Shown here: piece by piece, positions 26,476-35,185 of the stretch
How the letters are laid out: every line of letters begins with the position of its first letter
How positions within the stretch are numbered: the first letter of the stretch is position 1
Source: Acinetobacter sp. NIPH 298
GTDB taxonomy: Bacteria; Pseudomonadota; Gammaproteobacteria; Pseudomonadales; Moraxellaceae
Assembly (NCBI RefSeq): GCF_000369505.1
Contig: NZ_KB850053.1
Span: forward strand, 276,943-340,942
Length of the DNA: 64,000 bases
Reading direction: 5' to 3'
The notes under the pieces: generated by a model
Seen by the model: only the letters and a program-made list of their open reading frames with translations
Databases searched by the model: none
Told to the model about the DNA's origin: nothing
Made by a program: the position numbers and the translations under genes

Positions 26476-27240
26476 ATGAGTTTAGTTGTACCTGCAGAAT
26501 CGACGGAAACTGTTCACCATGAAACAGACCGGGTCGAACGCATTTTAGTGGTCGATGATGATGTGCGCTTGCGTACGCTTTTACAACGCTTCCTCGAAGA
26601 CAAAGGCTTTGTAGTTAAAACTGCCCATGACGCGACACAAATGGACCGTTTACTACAACGTGAGTTGTTCTCGCTCATCGTCCTTGATTTTATGTTACCG
26701 GTTGAAGATGGATTAAGTATCTGTCGTCGCTTACGTCAATCCAATATTGACACCCCGATCATTATGCTTACTGCGCGTGGCAGTGACTCAGACCGTATCG
26801 CGGGCCTAGAGGCAGGGGCAGATGATTACCTACCAAAACCGTTCAATCCAAATGAGTTACTGGCACGTATTCGTGCAGTATTACGTCGTCAGGTGCGTGA
26901 AGTACCAGGTGCACCGAGCCAGCACGTTGAGGTCGTCAGTTTTGGACCTTGGGCTTTAGATCTTTCCACCCGAACCCTAACCCGTGAAGGTCAAGTTGTG
27001 ACGCTGACCACAGGTGAGTTTGCCGTGCTCAAAGCACTGGTCCAACATCCACGTGAACCATTGACGCGCGACAAACTGATGAATCTCGCACGTGGTCGTG
27101 AATGGGGCGCAATGGAGCGTTCAATCGATGTACAGGTCTCTCGCTTACGTCGCTTAATCGAAGACAACCCAGCACGTGCACGCTATATTCAAACTGTCTG
27201 GGGTGTAGGCTATGTTTTTGTTCCAGATGGTGCGGAATGA
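26476..27240 (+). CDS. ompR: Response regulator OmpR
   Basis: A 254-aa OmpR/PhoB-type response regulator. The receiver domain has the acidic pair in VVDDDV, the phosphorylated D71 (IVLDFMLP) and K121 (YLPKPF). The C-terminal winged helix has the OmpR-like SRLRRLIEDNPARARYIQTVWGVGYVF (read in two blocks). It is followed after 17 nt by envZ, the cognate sensor. In this genus OmpR-EnvZ affects osmotic response and outer-membrane composition. The N-terminus carries about 20 extra residues compared with the enterobacterial protein. Confidence 0.94.
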   Translation: MSLVVPAESTETVHHETDRVERILVVDDDVRLRTLLQRFLEDKGFVVKTAHDATQMDRLLQRELFSLIVLDFMLPVEDGLSICRRLRQSNIDTPIIMLTARGSDSDRIAGLEAGADDYLPKPFNPNELLARIRAVLRRQVREVPGAPSQHVEVVSFGPWALDLSTRTLTREGQVVTLTTGEFAVLKALVQHPREPLTRDKLMNLARGREWGAMERSIDVQVSRLRRLIEDNPARARYIQTVWGVGYVFVPDGAE

Positions 27241-27257
27241 GCGTAGGAAACTAGACA

Positions 27258-28712
27258 TTGAAACTTGAACCAATTGATCCGCAAGAATTTACTGACTTCG
27301 CGACCTACTCTGAAAGGCCGCGAACAAAATGGGAACGTTTTTTAGATAAAATCAAACCGCGTTCTGCTGCCATGCGTACCACCCTCTTGGTACTGTCCAT
27401 GGTCTTTTTCAGTCTATTTATGTCTTTGTGGTTCTTTTGGCGTACCTTGTATTTACCTGAGTTGCAACAACATGCGCGTTATCTCGCGATTGAACTTGAA
27501 CTCATTAACAATCCCGATATTCGGATTTTACACCGAGATACCGAAGTCGATATTGATGACTGGTTAAAGAACCGTATTGGCATCGAGTACGTTACCGATC
27601 CCAAAGAATTTCCTAAAGTTGAAGAGAAATTCCTTGCTGAATTATTTACCAACCAAATTGAAGCCAAACTCGCCAAAGAGTTAGGTGTAAAAGACGTGAC
27701 GGTTTATTTCAAATTTAAACCGATTCCACGCATCTGGATTCAAACACCAGAAATGAATGGCAACTGGGTCCGCGAACCACTCAAAACCTATGATAATTAC
27801 AGTGTCGAGTTGATTGCATCATGGTTATTTGGTGTGCCTATTCTCTCTTCAATTATTATTCTCATTCTGGTCCGCCAGATGAATCGCCCCTTACGTCGAT
27901 TACAAAATGCCGCCAACAATTATAGTAAAACAGGCAAAGCACCATATCTCGACACCAATCACGGCCCACTTGAAATCCGCCAAGTGAATCAAGCCTTTAA
28001 TCACATGGTCTATACCCTTGAACAAACAGAACGTGATCGGCAAATCATGTTGGCAGGCATTTCACATGACCTCCGCACCCCGTTGACGCGTATTCGTTTA
28101 ACCGCAGAAATGCTACCTGATGAATTCTTTCGAGAAGGCTTGATCTACGATGTGGATGATATGGATGCGATTTTAAATCAATTCATTTCTTATATGCGTG
28201 ATGGTTCTGATGAAGAGCTGACAGAGACCAATCTCAACACCTTACTCCAAGAGTTGGTGGTGCAATTCCAACCGCTCGATATTCAGTTTGAAGCACAACA
28301 GTTACCGATCATTCCAGCACGTAGCTTATCTTTGAAACGTTTAATCGCCAATTTGCTCAATAACGCGAAACGTTATGGTTCTGAGCCGATTGAACTCTCT
28401 GCCAGCCATGTCGATGATCATATTCTCATTACCGTAGCTGATCATGGCGAGGGCATTCCTCCCGATCAGGTCGAAGAGTTGATGCAACCGTTTGTGCGTG
28501 GAAATTCAGCCCGCACCGTTCAAGGCAGTGGACTTGGCCTTGCGATCGTGAAGCGTATTGTTGATATTCACCAAGGGCAAATCAATATTCGCAACCGCGA
28601 ACAAGGTGGCTTAGAAGTGGTCATTTCATTGCCCATTCCAAGCGAAAAAACGGATGAGCCACAAAACAACACCATCGACAAAATCAGACAAACGCTGACG
28701 GGACATTTTTAG
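27258..28712 (+). CDS. envZ: Sensor histidine kinase EnvZ
   Basis: A 484-aa inner-membrane histidine kinase that starts at TTG 27258. Two membrane segments (about 41-62 and 186-205) flank a periplasmic domain of about 120 residues. Then come HAMP, the phosphorylated H270 in GISHDLRTPLTRIRL, the N box (LIANLLNNAKRYG) and the G boxes (DHGEGIPP, GSGLGLAIVKRI). It autophosphorylates and passes phosphate to OmpR. Translational coupling to ompR is likely because of the short gap and weak start codon. Confidence 0.94.
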   Translation: MKLEPIDPQEFTDFATYSERPRTKWERFLDKIKPRSAAMRTTLLVLSMVFFSLFMSLWFFWRTLYLPELQQHARYLAIELELINNPDIRILHRDTEVDIDDWLKNRIGIEYVTDPKEFPKVEEKFLAELFTNQIEAKLAKELGVKDVTVYFKFKPIPRIWIQTPEMNGNWVREPLKTYDNYSVELIASWLFGVPILSSIIILILVRQMNRPLRRLQNAANNYSKTGKAPYLDTNHGPLEIRQVNQAFNHMVYTLEQTERDRQIMLAGISHDLRTPLTRIRLTAEMLPDEFFREGLIYDVDDMDAILNQFISYMRDGSDEELTETNLNTLLQELVVQFQPLDIQFEAQQLPIIPARSLSLKRLIANLLNNAKRYGSEPIELSASHVDDHILITVADHGEGIPPDQVEELMQPFVRGNSARTVQGSGLGLAIVKRIVDIHQGQINIRNREQGGLEVVISLPIPSEKTDEPQNNTIDKIRQTLTGHF

Positions 28713-28830
28713 AGAGACATTTTCTGATCAGATATACTGTGATTTGCGTTAGACCTTAGCCTAAAATCAATACACTTTTCACATTTTAGCGCTAAAATCC
28801 AACGCTTATAAAAAGCAACATTGAGAATGG

Positions 28831-30348
28831 ATGATGTCTTTAAGTCGCATTCGCCTTCACAGCCTACATGACAAAGTTATGAGCGCTGATGAGGCTTCCA
28901 GCTTTATTGAAAATGGTATGACCGTTGGCATGAGTGGTTTCACCCGTGCAGGTGAAGCAAAAGCCGTTCCACAAGCACTGGTCAATCGTGCTAAAAAAAA
29001 TCCATTAAAAATCACATTAATTACAGGTGCAAGCCTCGGTAATGATTTAGACAAGCAATTGACTGAAGCAGGTGTCTTGGCGCGTCGTATGCCCTTCCAA
29101 GTCGATAGCACCTTACGTCGTGCCATCAACAATGGCGAAGTCATGTTTGTGGACCAGCACTTATCTGAAACCGTCGAGCAAATGCGTAATCAGCAGCTCA
29201 AACGCCCAGATATTGCAGTGATTGAAGCGGTTGCCATAACCGAACAAGGTCATATTGTACCCACCACTTCTGTGGGCAACTCTGCCAGCTTTGCGATCTT
29301 TGCGGAAAAAGTCATAGTGGAAATCAACACTGCATTGAGCGAAGACTTTGAAGGCTTACATGATATCTATATTCCAAGCTATCGTCCGACACGAACACCA
29401 CTCCCCTTAACTCAAGTGGACGATCGTATTGGCTCAACGGCGATTCCGATCGACCCAGCAAAAATTGTAGGCATCGTACTCAACGACACCGCCGACTCTC
29501 CTTCAACCGTAACTGCACCCGATGCGGAAACACAAGCGATTGCCAATCATCTCATTGCCTTCTTTGAACAAGAGGTTGCGGCAGGTCGTTTAGCAAAAAA
29601 TTTAGGTCCGTTACAAGCAGGGATTGGTTCGATTGCCAATGCCGTTTTAACAGGATTAAAAGATTCGAATTTTGAAGATCTGGTGATGTATTCAGAAGTG
29701 CTACAAGACTGTACTTTTGAATTGATCGATGCTGGTAAAATGAAGTTTGCCTCAGGCAGCTCCGTTACATTATCGGCAAAATGTGGCGAGCGTGTTTTTG
29801 GCAACCTAAATCAATACAAAGACAAACTGGTATTACGCCCACAAGAAATTTCAAATCATCCAGAGATCGTACGTCGCTTAGGCATTATTGGGATTAACAC
29901 GGCGCTAGAGTTTGATATTTATGGCAACGTCAACTCAACCCATGTTTGTGGTACCAAAATGATGAATGGTATCGGCGGTTCAGGCGATTTTGCCCGTAAT
30001 GCACATCTTGCCATTTTTGTGACTAAATCGATTGCCAAGGGCGGAGATATCTCTTCGGTCGTTCCGATGGCGAGCCACGTGGATCATTGTGAGCACGATG
30101 TGGATATTTTGGTGACAGAACAAGGATTGGCAGATTTGCGTGGTTTAGCACCGCGTGAGCGCGCACGTGTCATTATCGACCATTGTGTACATCCATTGTA
30201 TCAAGCTGCATTAAATGACTATTCTGATCGTGCTTGTGCAAGAGGTGGTCACACTCCTCACATCCTACGTGAAGCGCTGTCTTGGCATGCTAACTTTGAA
30301 GAAACGGGACAGATGCTAGCACCAATCAAAACAGCAAAATCAGCTTAA
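28831..30348 (+). CDS. Acetyl-CoA hydrolase/transferase family (succinyl-CoA:acetate CoA-transferase)
   Basis: A 505-aa class I CoA-transferase. The likely active-site Glu is in MYSEVLQDC (about residue 290). The CoA-binding glycine motif NGIGGSGDFARNAH and the end LRGLAPRERARVIIDHCVHP are as in AarC/SCACT and acetyl-CoA hydrolases. It would exchange CoA between succinyl-CoA or acetyl-CoA and acetate, tying acetate use to the TCA cycle. ATG ATG at 28831 gives two neighbouring starts. An IS element has inserted 3 nt after the stop, leaving the gene intact but separated from its terminator. Confidence 0.88.
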   Translation: MMSLSRIRLHSLHDKVMSADEASSFIENGMTVGMSGFTRAGEAKAVPQALVNRAKKNPLKITLITGASLGNDLDKQLTEAGVLARRMPFQVDSTLRRAINNGEVMFVDQHLSETVEQMRNQQLKRPDIAVIEAVAITEQGHIVPTTSVGNSASFAIFAEKVIVEINTALSEDFEGLHDIYIPSYRPTRTPLPLTQVDDRIGSTAIPIDPAKIVGIVLNDTADSPSTVTAPDAETQAIANHLIAFFEQEVAAGRLAKNLGPLQAGIGSIANAVLTGLKDSNFEDLVMYSEVLQDCTFELIDAGKMKFASGSSVTLSAKCGERVFGNLNQYKDKLVLRPQEISNHPEIVRRLGIIGINTALEFDIYGNVNSTHVCGTKMMNGIGGSGDFARNAHLAIFVTKSIAKGGDISSVVPMASHVDHCEHDVDILVTEQGLADLRGLAPRERARVIIDHCVHPLYQAALNDYSDRACARGGHTPHILREALSWHANFEETGQMLAPIKTAKSA

Positions 30349-30359
30349 CAATACAGTTA

Positions 30360-31070
30360 GGGGCTGTAGTAGATAAGGTTAAATTGCAGTCCAATTTAAT
30401 AGTGTTTTCAACTGTTGCTTTGGGCTGCCATAATTAAATCGAAACTCACATTCTTTAATAAACAATGAAAAGGCATTTCGGTCAATACCATTGTATTTTC
30501 GAAGTACTCTTTTTGCCTGATTCCAAAAGTTTTCAATTCCATTGATATGATTCTGACCATCAGCAAAATGGCTTGAATGATTGATTCTATAATGACTAAA
30601 CCCTGCAACATCTAAAGCATTATAACTATGCCAGTGATCTGTATAAACAACACTATCAGGAGTGATTTTATTTGATATTACAGGCATTAGGGTACTCGAT
30701 TTAGTATCAGGTACAATGACCGTATAGACCTTACCATTGCGCTTGAGTAAACCAAAAACAATCACTTTACCAGCAGCACCTCTACCACGCTTTCCTTTAC
30801 GTGCTCCACCAAAATAGCTTTCATCCAATTCAATTTGTCCTTGAAACACTTCAATGGCATCTTGGTCAAGGTGAAACATAATGATTTGACGAATTTTCTT
30901 GTAGAACAGAGCTGCGGAGTTAGGTTGAATTCCCAATAAATCAGCAGCAGTTCTAGCAGTAACTTCGGCAATGAAAAACGCTAACAACCTTATCTGAATT
31001 TTTCTATTTAATTTACATCTAGTTATCTTCATAAAAGTAGATTATCACAATGCTAATCTACTACAGCCCC
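30360..31070 (-). mobile_element. IS1595-family insertion sequence, complete
   Basis: A 711-bp element with terminal inverted repeats GGGGCTGTAGTAGAT(A/T)AG at both ends (30360-30377 and 31053-31070) and an 8-bp direct target duplication TACAGTTA (30352-30359 and 31071-31078). The 8-bp duplication and the single transposase gene match the IS1595 family, IS1016-like group. The intact repeats and exact duplication show a recent insertion. Confidence 0.95.
30379..31032 (-). CDS. IS1595-family transposase
   Basis: A 217-aa DDE-type transposase filling the IS. Visible parts are the acidic residue block QIELDESYFGGARKGKRGRG, VVYTDHWHSYNAL with the second Asp, and HINGIENFWNQAKRVLRKYNG with the final acidic/Asn catalytic region typical of IS1595 (DDN/E-type). 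No frameshift or stop is seen, so the element could be active. Confidence 0.93.
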   Translation of the reverse strand: MKITRCKLNRKIQIRLLAFFIAEVTARTAADLLGIQPNSAALFYKKIRQIIMFHLDQDAIEVFQGQIELDESYFGGARKGKRGRGAAGKVIVFGLLKRNGKVYTVIVPDTKSSTLMPVISNKITPDSVVYTDHWHSYNALDVAGFSHYRINHSSHFADGQNHINGIENFWNQAKRVLRKYNGIDRNAFSLFIKECEFRFNYGSPKQQLKTLLNWTAI

Positions 31071-31086
31071 TACAGTTATATTTGCA

Positions 31087-31123
31087 GCAGGAAAGCATGT
31101 GGAAGCATGCTTTTCTGCTTTTT
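31087..31123 (+). terminator. Terminator of the CoA-transferase gene, displaced by the IS
   Basis: GCAGGAAAGCATG / CATGCTTTTCTGC stem with a 6-nt loop and a following TTTTT. Removing the IS would place it 24 nt after the CoA-transferase stop, the usual distance. Confidence 0.75.
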
Positions 31124-31215
31124 ATCATACATCCACAATGTAATAGTTAGCTTGAGCAATCGGCGTCAGTTAATTATGCATTTGAAATGCGTTGTCATTG
31201 GTTTCGATTTTCCAT

Positions 31216-31248
31216 AAAAAAACCCCAAACTTTCGTTTGGGGTTTTTT
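31216..31248 (-). terminator. Terminator of tRNA-Phe gene 1
   Basis: AACCCCAAA-CTTTCG-TTTGGGGTT with an A-run giving a T-run on the minus strand, 6 nt past the tRNA 3' end. Confidence 0.85.
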
Positions 31249-31253
31249 GAATA

Positions 31254-31329
31254 TGGTGGCGTGACCCAGGATCGAACTGGGGACACACGGATTTTCAATC
31301 CGTTGCTCTACCTACTGAGCTATCGCGCC
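31254..31329 (-). tRNA. tRNA-Phe (anticodon GAA), copy 1
   Basis: A 76-nt cloverleaf with encoded CCA. The anticodon stem is ACGGA-TTGAAAA-TCCGT and the T arm CCCAG-TTCGATC-CTGGG. The acceptor stem pairs fully except for a C5-A68 mismatch. It differs from copy 2 by one base in the D loop. Confidence 0.96.
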
Positions 31330-31438
31330 AATGGCGTGTATTAAGCCGTATCTCAGATAAATAGTCAACAACTATCCTGAGCTTTTGATTTAAATGACCA
31401 TTTCTTATCCAAAAAGTATACTGCAAAAGTTTTTGGAC

Positions 31439-31466
31439 AAAAAAAATCCCTGATGGGATCAGGGAT
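31439..31466 (-). terminator. Terminator of tRNA-Phe gene 2
   Basis: ATCCCTGAT-GGG-ATCAGGGAT stem followed on the minus strand by eight T. It separates the two tRNA-Phe transcription units. Confidence 0.88.
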
Positions 31467-31481
31467 TGAAAATACAAATCA

Positions 31482-31557
31482 TGGTGGCGTGACCCAGGAT
31501 CGAACTGGGGACACACGGATTTTCAATCCGTTGCTCTACCGACTGAGCTATCGCGCC
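31482..31557 (-). tRNA. tRNA-Phe (anticodon GAA), copy 2
   Basis: A 76-nt cloverleaf with CCA, identical to copy 1 but for one D-loop base (AGTCGG versus AGTAGG). It shows the same C5-A68 acceptor mismatch, so the mismatch is unlikely to be a read error. Confidence 0.96.
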
Positions 31558-31615
31558 AAAGTGGGCGTATTAAACAATGTTTGTCAAAATCCGTCAAGCA
31601 AATTTGCGGATTTTT

Positions 31616-32042
31616 CTACCTAGCGTTTAATTTTGCAACAAAGCCAGTAATGCTCCAACCTGCTTTAGATTTTCCCAATGTGGGATAAGCAGCGATGAAT
31701 TGCACCACATCCCGGCTCAAATAACTTTACCCCTTGCTCTTCTTCAAAACGACAGACCTCTTCAACTAAACGTTCAGCGACACCACGCCCACGATTGGCA
31801 GGATGCACCACAATATATTCTAAAACACGGCTTTCTCCTTGCCCTGTTGCCCAGATTGCACCTATAATTTTGCTGTTAAATTCAGCGGTATAAACTGTGG
31901 TATATTGCTGTAGATTTTGTTCAAGTTGCTCCATCGCATCTTGCCCATCTCCGAACTCTGGGCTGGTATCATAGAGTCGCTCTAGCTGAGTACGGATTCC
32001 TAGTTGGTCTAAAGAACTGTAGGCATGTACTGTAATAGGCAT
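31616..32042 (-). pseudogene. GNAT acetyltransferase, PanZ-like, frameshifted near the C-terminus
   Basis: From ATG 32042 the frame encodes a small GNAT domain (TTVYTAEFNSKIIGAIWATG, VLEYIVVHPANRGRGVAERL with the acetyl-CoA loop). It then reads FEPGCGAIHRC and stops at 31665. One G fewer in the CCGGG run near 31705 gives a much better tail, FEPDVVQFIAAYPTLGKSKA then GWSITGFVAKLNAR, ending at 31616. Size and layout resemble PanZ/PanM, the acetyl-CoA sensor that controls aspartate decarboxylase maturation. The family assignment is tentative, and a sequencing slip is possible. Confidence 0.65.
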
Positions 32043-32146
32043 TGATTAACCCTCCTGAGCAAACTATGATGCTGTCACTTTTTCGTCACAGCGAAACTTT
32101 CGGTTTTTAATTCAATCATTTTTGACGTTTTTTGAGGAACGTGTCC

Positions 32147-32740
32147 ATGACGCAACGTATCAGTGAAGTGGTAAGAAATACCAACGAAACAAAAATTCGA
32201 GTTCGTCTCAATCTCGATGGTACTGGTCAAGGCACACTCAACACTGGAGTTCCATTTTTAGACCATATGATTGATCAAATCAAGCGCCATGGTCTATTTG
32301 ATATTGATATTCATTGTGATGGCGACCTTGAAATTGACGATCATCACACAGTAGAAGACTGTGGAATCACCTTAGGGCAAGCCTTTGCGCAAGCTTTGGG
32401 TGATAAAAAAGGCTTACGCCGCTATGGTCATTTTTATGCACCTTTAGATGAAGCATTGTCTCGTGTTGTGGTCGATTTGTCAGGTCGTCCTGGTTTATTT
32501 ATGGATATCCCCTTCACGCGTGCCCGTATTGGCAGCTTCGATGTCGATTTATTCTCTGAATTTTTTCAGGGATTTGTCAATCACGCTCTGATGACCTTAC
32601 ATATTGATAGCTTGAAAGGTAAAAACAGCCATCATCAGATTGAAAGCGTGTTTAAAGCTCTAGCGCGTGCTTTGCGTATGGCATGTGAAGTTGATCCACG
32701 CGCAGAAAATACCATTGCTTCGACCAAAGGTAGTTTGTAA
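32147..32740 (+). CDS. hisB: Imidazoleglycerol-phosphate dehydratase
   Basis: A 197-aa monofunctional HisB that dehydrates imidazole-glycerol phosphate in histidine synthesis. The paired metal-binding motifs are present ([16 protein letters not shown] and [11 protein letters not shown] near the N-terminus, [11 protein letters not shown] and [18 protein letters not shown] later). I start at ATG 32147, 8 nt after GAGGAA. The hisH start overlaps its stop codon by one base (TAATG), so the two are coupled. Confidence 0.96.
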   Translation: MTQRISEVVRNTNETKIRVRLNLDGTGQGTLNTGVPFLDHMIDQIKRHGLFDIDIHCDGDLEIDDHHTVEDCGITLGQAFAQALGDKKGLRRYGHFYAPLDEALSRVVVDLSGRPGLFMDIPFTRARIGSFDVDLFSEFFQGFVNHALMTLHIDSLKGKNSHHQIESVFKALARALRMACEVDPRAENTIASTKGSL

Positions 32741-33357
32741 TGACGCGTATTGCTTTACTTGACTATGGCATGGGCAATTTGCACTCTGCTGCAAAAGCCT
32801 TGGAACATGTCGGCGCAACGGTTGACGTGACCAATGATCCTAAACTGATCGCCAAAGCCGATAAAATCGTATTTCCGGGTGTTGGTGCGATGCGCGACTG
32901 TATGCAAGGTATGCACGAAGCTGGTATTGATGAAGTGGTTCGTCAAGCTGCATTCAACAAGCCTGTTTTGGCGATTTGTGTAGGCATGCAAGCCTTATTG
33001 CAAACATCCGAAGAAAATGGTGGCGTTGCTGCGCTCGGTATCTTTGACGGCGTAGTTAAACATTTTCCTGAAATGCCAAATTTAAAAGTACCGCACATGG
33101 GCTGGAACCAAGTACATCAACTTGATCCAAGCCATCCGATGTGGAATAACATCGAACAAGATGCGCGTTTTTATTTTGTGCATAGCTATTATGTTGAACC
33201 ACAAGATTCATCTGTGATCGCAGCAACTTGCGATTATGGCGTGAACTTTTGTACCGCGATTCATAAAGATAATTTATTTGCCACACAATTCCACCCTGAA
33301 AAGAGTCATACCGCAGGTTTACAGTTATTAAAAAACTTTGTGGAATGGAACATCTAA
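32740..33357 (+). CDS. hisH: Imidazole glycerol phosphate synthase glutaminase subunit
   Basis: A 205-aa class I glutamine amidotransferase. The nucleophile Cys is in [12 protein letters not shown] (about residue 80), with the His-x-Glu pair in FHPEKSH near the end. It supplies ammonia to HisF. In this genome HisF is encoded about 9.4 kb away (42155), so the two subunits are not co-transcribed. Confidence 0.96.
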   Translation: MTRIALLDYGMGNLHSAAKALEHVGATVDVTNDPKLIAKADKIVFPGVGAMRDCMQGMHEAGIDEVVRQAAFNKPVLAICVGMQALLQTSEENGGVAALGIFDGVVKHFPEMPNLKVPHMGWNQVHQLDPSHPMWNNIEQDARFYFVHSYYVEPQDSSVIAATCDYGVNFCTAIHKDNLFATQFHPEKSHTAGLQLLKNFVEWNI

Positions 33358-33369
33358 TTAGAAAAACCA

Positions 33370-33404
33370 AAGCAGATCAAATTTGTTCATTTGATCTGCT
33401 TTTA
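33370..33404 (+). terminator. Terminator of hisBH
   Basis: AAGCAGATCAAAT / ATTTGATCTGCTT, a 13-bp perfect stem followed by TTTA, 12 nt past the hisH stop. Confidence 0.88.
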
Positions 33405-33506
33405 TCAAAATATTCTGTAATTCTCATATTATTTTCTTTATTATTCGCATCTATACAGATCACTCCATTTTAACAATTGTATAAGAACACCTAAATAGGA
33501 ATAAAA

Positions 33507-34046
33507 ATGAATTCACCTATCCAAACCGTAGATAAACCGCTAAGTCCTAAAGGTCGTTTTGGCCGATTGTCTTTTGCCGCATGGACATTGTTAATGACGA
33601 TTGTTTTCTGTATCGTGATTTTCATTTTGGCCTTCGCAAGTTTTGGTGGCAATCTTCTAGTAAGCGATGATTTCCCCTTAATCACCGTACTACTTTTCAT
33701 TGTGATTTATGTTGCAATGATCTATGTCTCTTTTATTTTTACTATTCGCCGTTTACATGATCGCAATCAAACTGGATGGCTATCATTGTTAATGCTTATT
33801 CCCGTCTTTAACCTTATATTTTTAATCTATCTACTCGCTGCAAAAGGCTCGGACGGTGAAAATAGTTATGGTCCTCTGCGGGAAACAGCAGGTTGGGAAA
33901 AAGTATTTGGCTGGATCTATATTGTGATTATTCCACTGGCATTTGTTTTCGGTATTATCGGAGCAATCGCGCTGCCAGCTTATCAGGGTTACATTGAACG
34001 AAGCCAACAAATCCAAATGGAATATCAACAGGACTATTCTGAATAA
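33507..34046 (+). CDS. DUF805 membrane protein
   Basis: A 179-aa protein with the DUF805 layout: GRFGRLSFAAWT, then three to four membrane segments, the conserved FTIRRLHDRNQTGWLSLL and AAKGSDGENSYGPLRE. A short tail contains a further hydrophobic stretch (IIPLAFVFGIIGAIALPAYQ) resembling a pilin-like end. It has its own terminator on both sides and sits between hisH and hisA without evident relation to histidine synthesis. Function of the family is unknown. Confidence 0.87.
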   Translation: MNSPIQTVDKPLSPKGRFGRLSFAAWTLLMTIVFCIVIFILAFASFGGNLLVSDDFPLITVLLFIVIYVAMIYVSFIFTIRRLHDRNQTGWLSLLMLIPVFNLIFLIYLLAAKGSDGENSYGPLRETAGWEKVFGWIYIVIIPLAFVFGIIGAIALPAYQGYIERSQQIQMEYQQDYSE

Positions 34047-34073
34047 ATAAATGACAGAATTTAGATATTGATT

Positions 34074-34100
34074 AGCCAAGTTGTTAGACTTGGCTTTTTT
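34074..34100 (+). terminator. Terminator of the DUF805 gene
   Basis: AGCCAAGT-tgttag-ACTTGGCT followed by TTTTT, 28 nt past the stop. Confidence 0.88.
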
Positions 34101-34218
34101 CTTTGTATAAAACTTTAAAGAAAGACGCTGTCGTCTAACATCCAAAGCTTAGCGATTGAGCAATACTTTGCTAATATGTAGTCAATTTAAACTCTATGAT
34201 GACGCAAGGAGCGAAAGC

Positions 34219-34950
34219 ATGCTAATCATCCCTGCAATTGACCTGAAAGATGGCAAATGTGTTCGTTTAAAACAAGGCCGTATGGAAGACGATACTGTTT
34301 TCTCTGATGATCCTGTCGCAACTGCACAACACTGGGTTGATGAAGGCGCGCGCCGTTTACATTTAGTTGATTTAAATGGTGCTTTCGCTGGTACGCCAAT
34401 TCATAAACCTGTGGTTGAAGCAATTGCCCGTGCTCAACCTGAACTACCAATTCAAATCGGCGGCGGGATTCGCTCACTTGAAACGATCGAACACTATTTA
34501 GAAGCGGGTGTCTCGTTTGTGATTATTGGAACTAAAGCGGTTCAAGATCCTGCGTTTGTGGACGAAGCATGTAAACGTTTTGCAGGTCATATCATCGTTG
34601 GTATTGATGCCATCAATGGTATGGTTGCAACCGATGGCTGGGCCAATGTCACAGATGTTAAAGCCACTGATCTTGCCAAGCGTTTTGCCGATGCAGGCGT
34701 GTCAAGCATTGTCTACACTGACATCGCTCGTGATGGCATGATGCAAGGCGTTAACGTTGAACAAACCGTCAATTTGGCACAATATTCAGGCTTGCCTGTG
34801 ATTGCATCAGGTGGTGTGACCAATCTTGATGATGTGCGTAACCTAAAAGGCCAAACGGGCATTTTAGGCGCGATCACAGGTCGTGCAATTTATGAAGGTA
34901 CATTGAGCCTTCGTGACGCGCAGTTATTGTTGGATGAAGATCGTTTGTAA
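34219..34950 (+). CDS. hisA: ProFAR isomerase
   Basis: A 243-aa TIM-barrel enzyme of histidine synthesis that isomerises the ProFAR intermediate to PRFAR. The N-terminal half has [16 protein letters not shown] with the first catalytic Asp (residue 8). The second half has [15 protein letters not shown] with the second Asp. Phosphate-binding motifs IGGGIRS and ASGGVTN are present. ATG 34219 follows AAGGAG by 7 nt, which excludes the longer upstream frame. Followed by its own terminator. Confidence 0.96.
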   Translation: MLIIPAIDLKDGKCVRLKQGRMEDDTVFSDDPVATAQHWVDEGARRLHLVDLNGAFAGTPIHKPVVEAIARAQPELPIQIGGGIRSLETIEHYLEAGVSFVIIGTKAVQDPAFVDEACKRFAGHIIVGIDAINGMVATDGWANVTDVKATDLAKRFADAGVSSIVYTDIARDGMMQGVNVEQTVNLAQYSGLPVIASGGVTNLDDVRNLKGQTGILGAITGRAIYEGTLSLRDAQLLLDEDRL

Positions 34951-34959
34951 TTGATCAAG

Positions 34960-34994
34960 AGCTCTAGTGATTTAAATAATGGCTAGAGCTTTTT
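34960..34994 (+). terminator. Terminator of hisA
   Basis: AGCTCTAG / CTAGAGCT stem with a 15-nt loop and TTTT after it, 10 nt past the hisA stop. Confidence 0.75.
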
Positions 34995-35095
34995 AAGCTT
35001 AAATGTTATCCTTGTACCGATTTTTATCTTACTCTCCAATTTTATAATGACACTTACGCCACCTTAGTTTTTTTACCTCTTATTTGTAATGAACT

Positions 35096-35158
35096 CATCA
35101 CTGTCTAGTGATGTGGTGTAGTCGTGTGTTTTTTATATATCACATCACTAGCCTTTTT
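35096..35158 (+). promoter_or_regulatory. Candidate transcription attenuator upstream of sulP
   Basis: CTAGTGATGTG (35105-35115) pairs perfectly with CACATCACTAG (35141-35151), followed by CCTTTTT, which is an intrinsic-terminator layout ending 28 nt before the sulP start. CATCACT (35096-35102) pairs with AGTGATG (35107-35113), which is part of the left terminator arm, so the two hairpins exclude each other. A third small hairpin, GAAATAG-G-CTATTTC (35170-35184), covers the region just before the ATG. This is the logic of an attenuator or riboswitch; the trigger is unknown. Confidence 0.5.
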
Positions 35159-35185
35159 ATATTCTTAAAGAAATAGGCTATTTCT

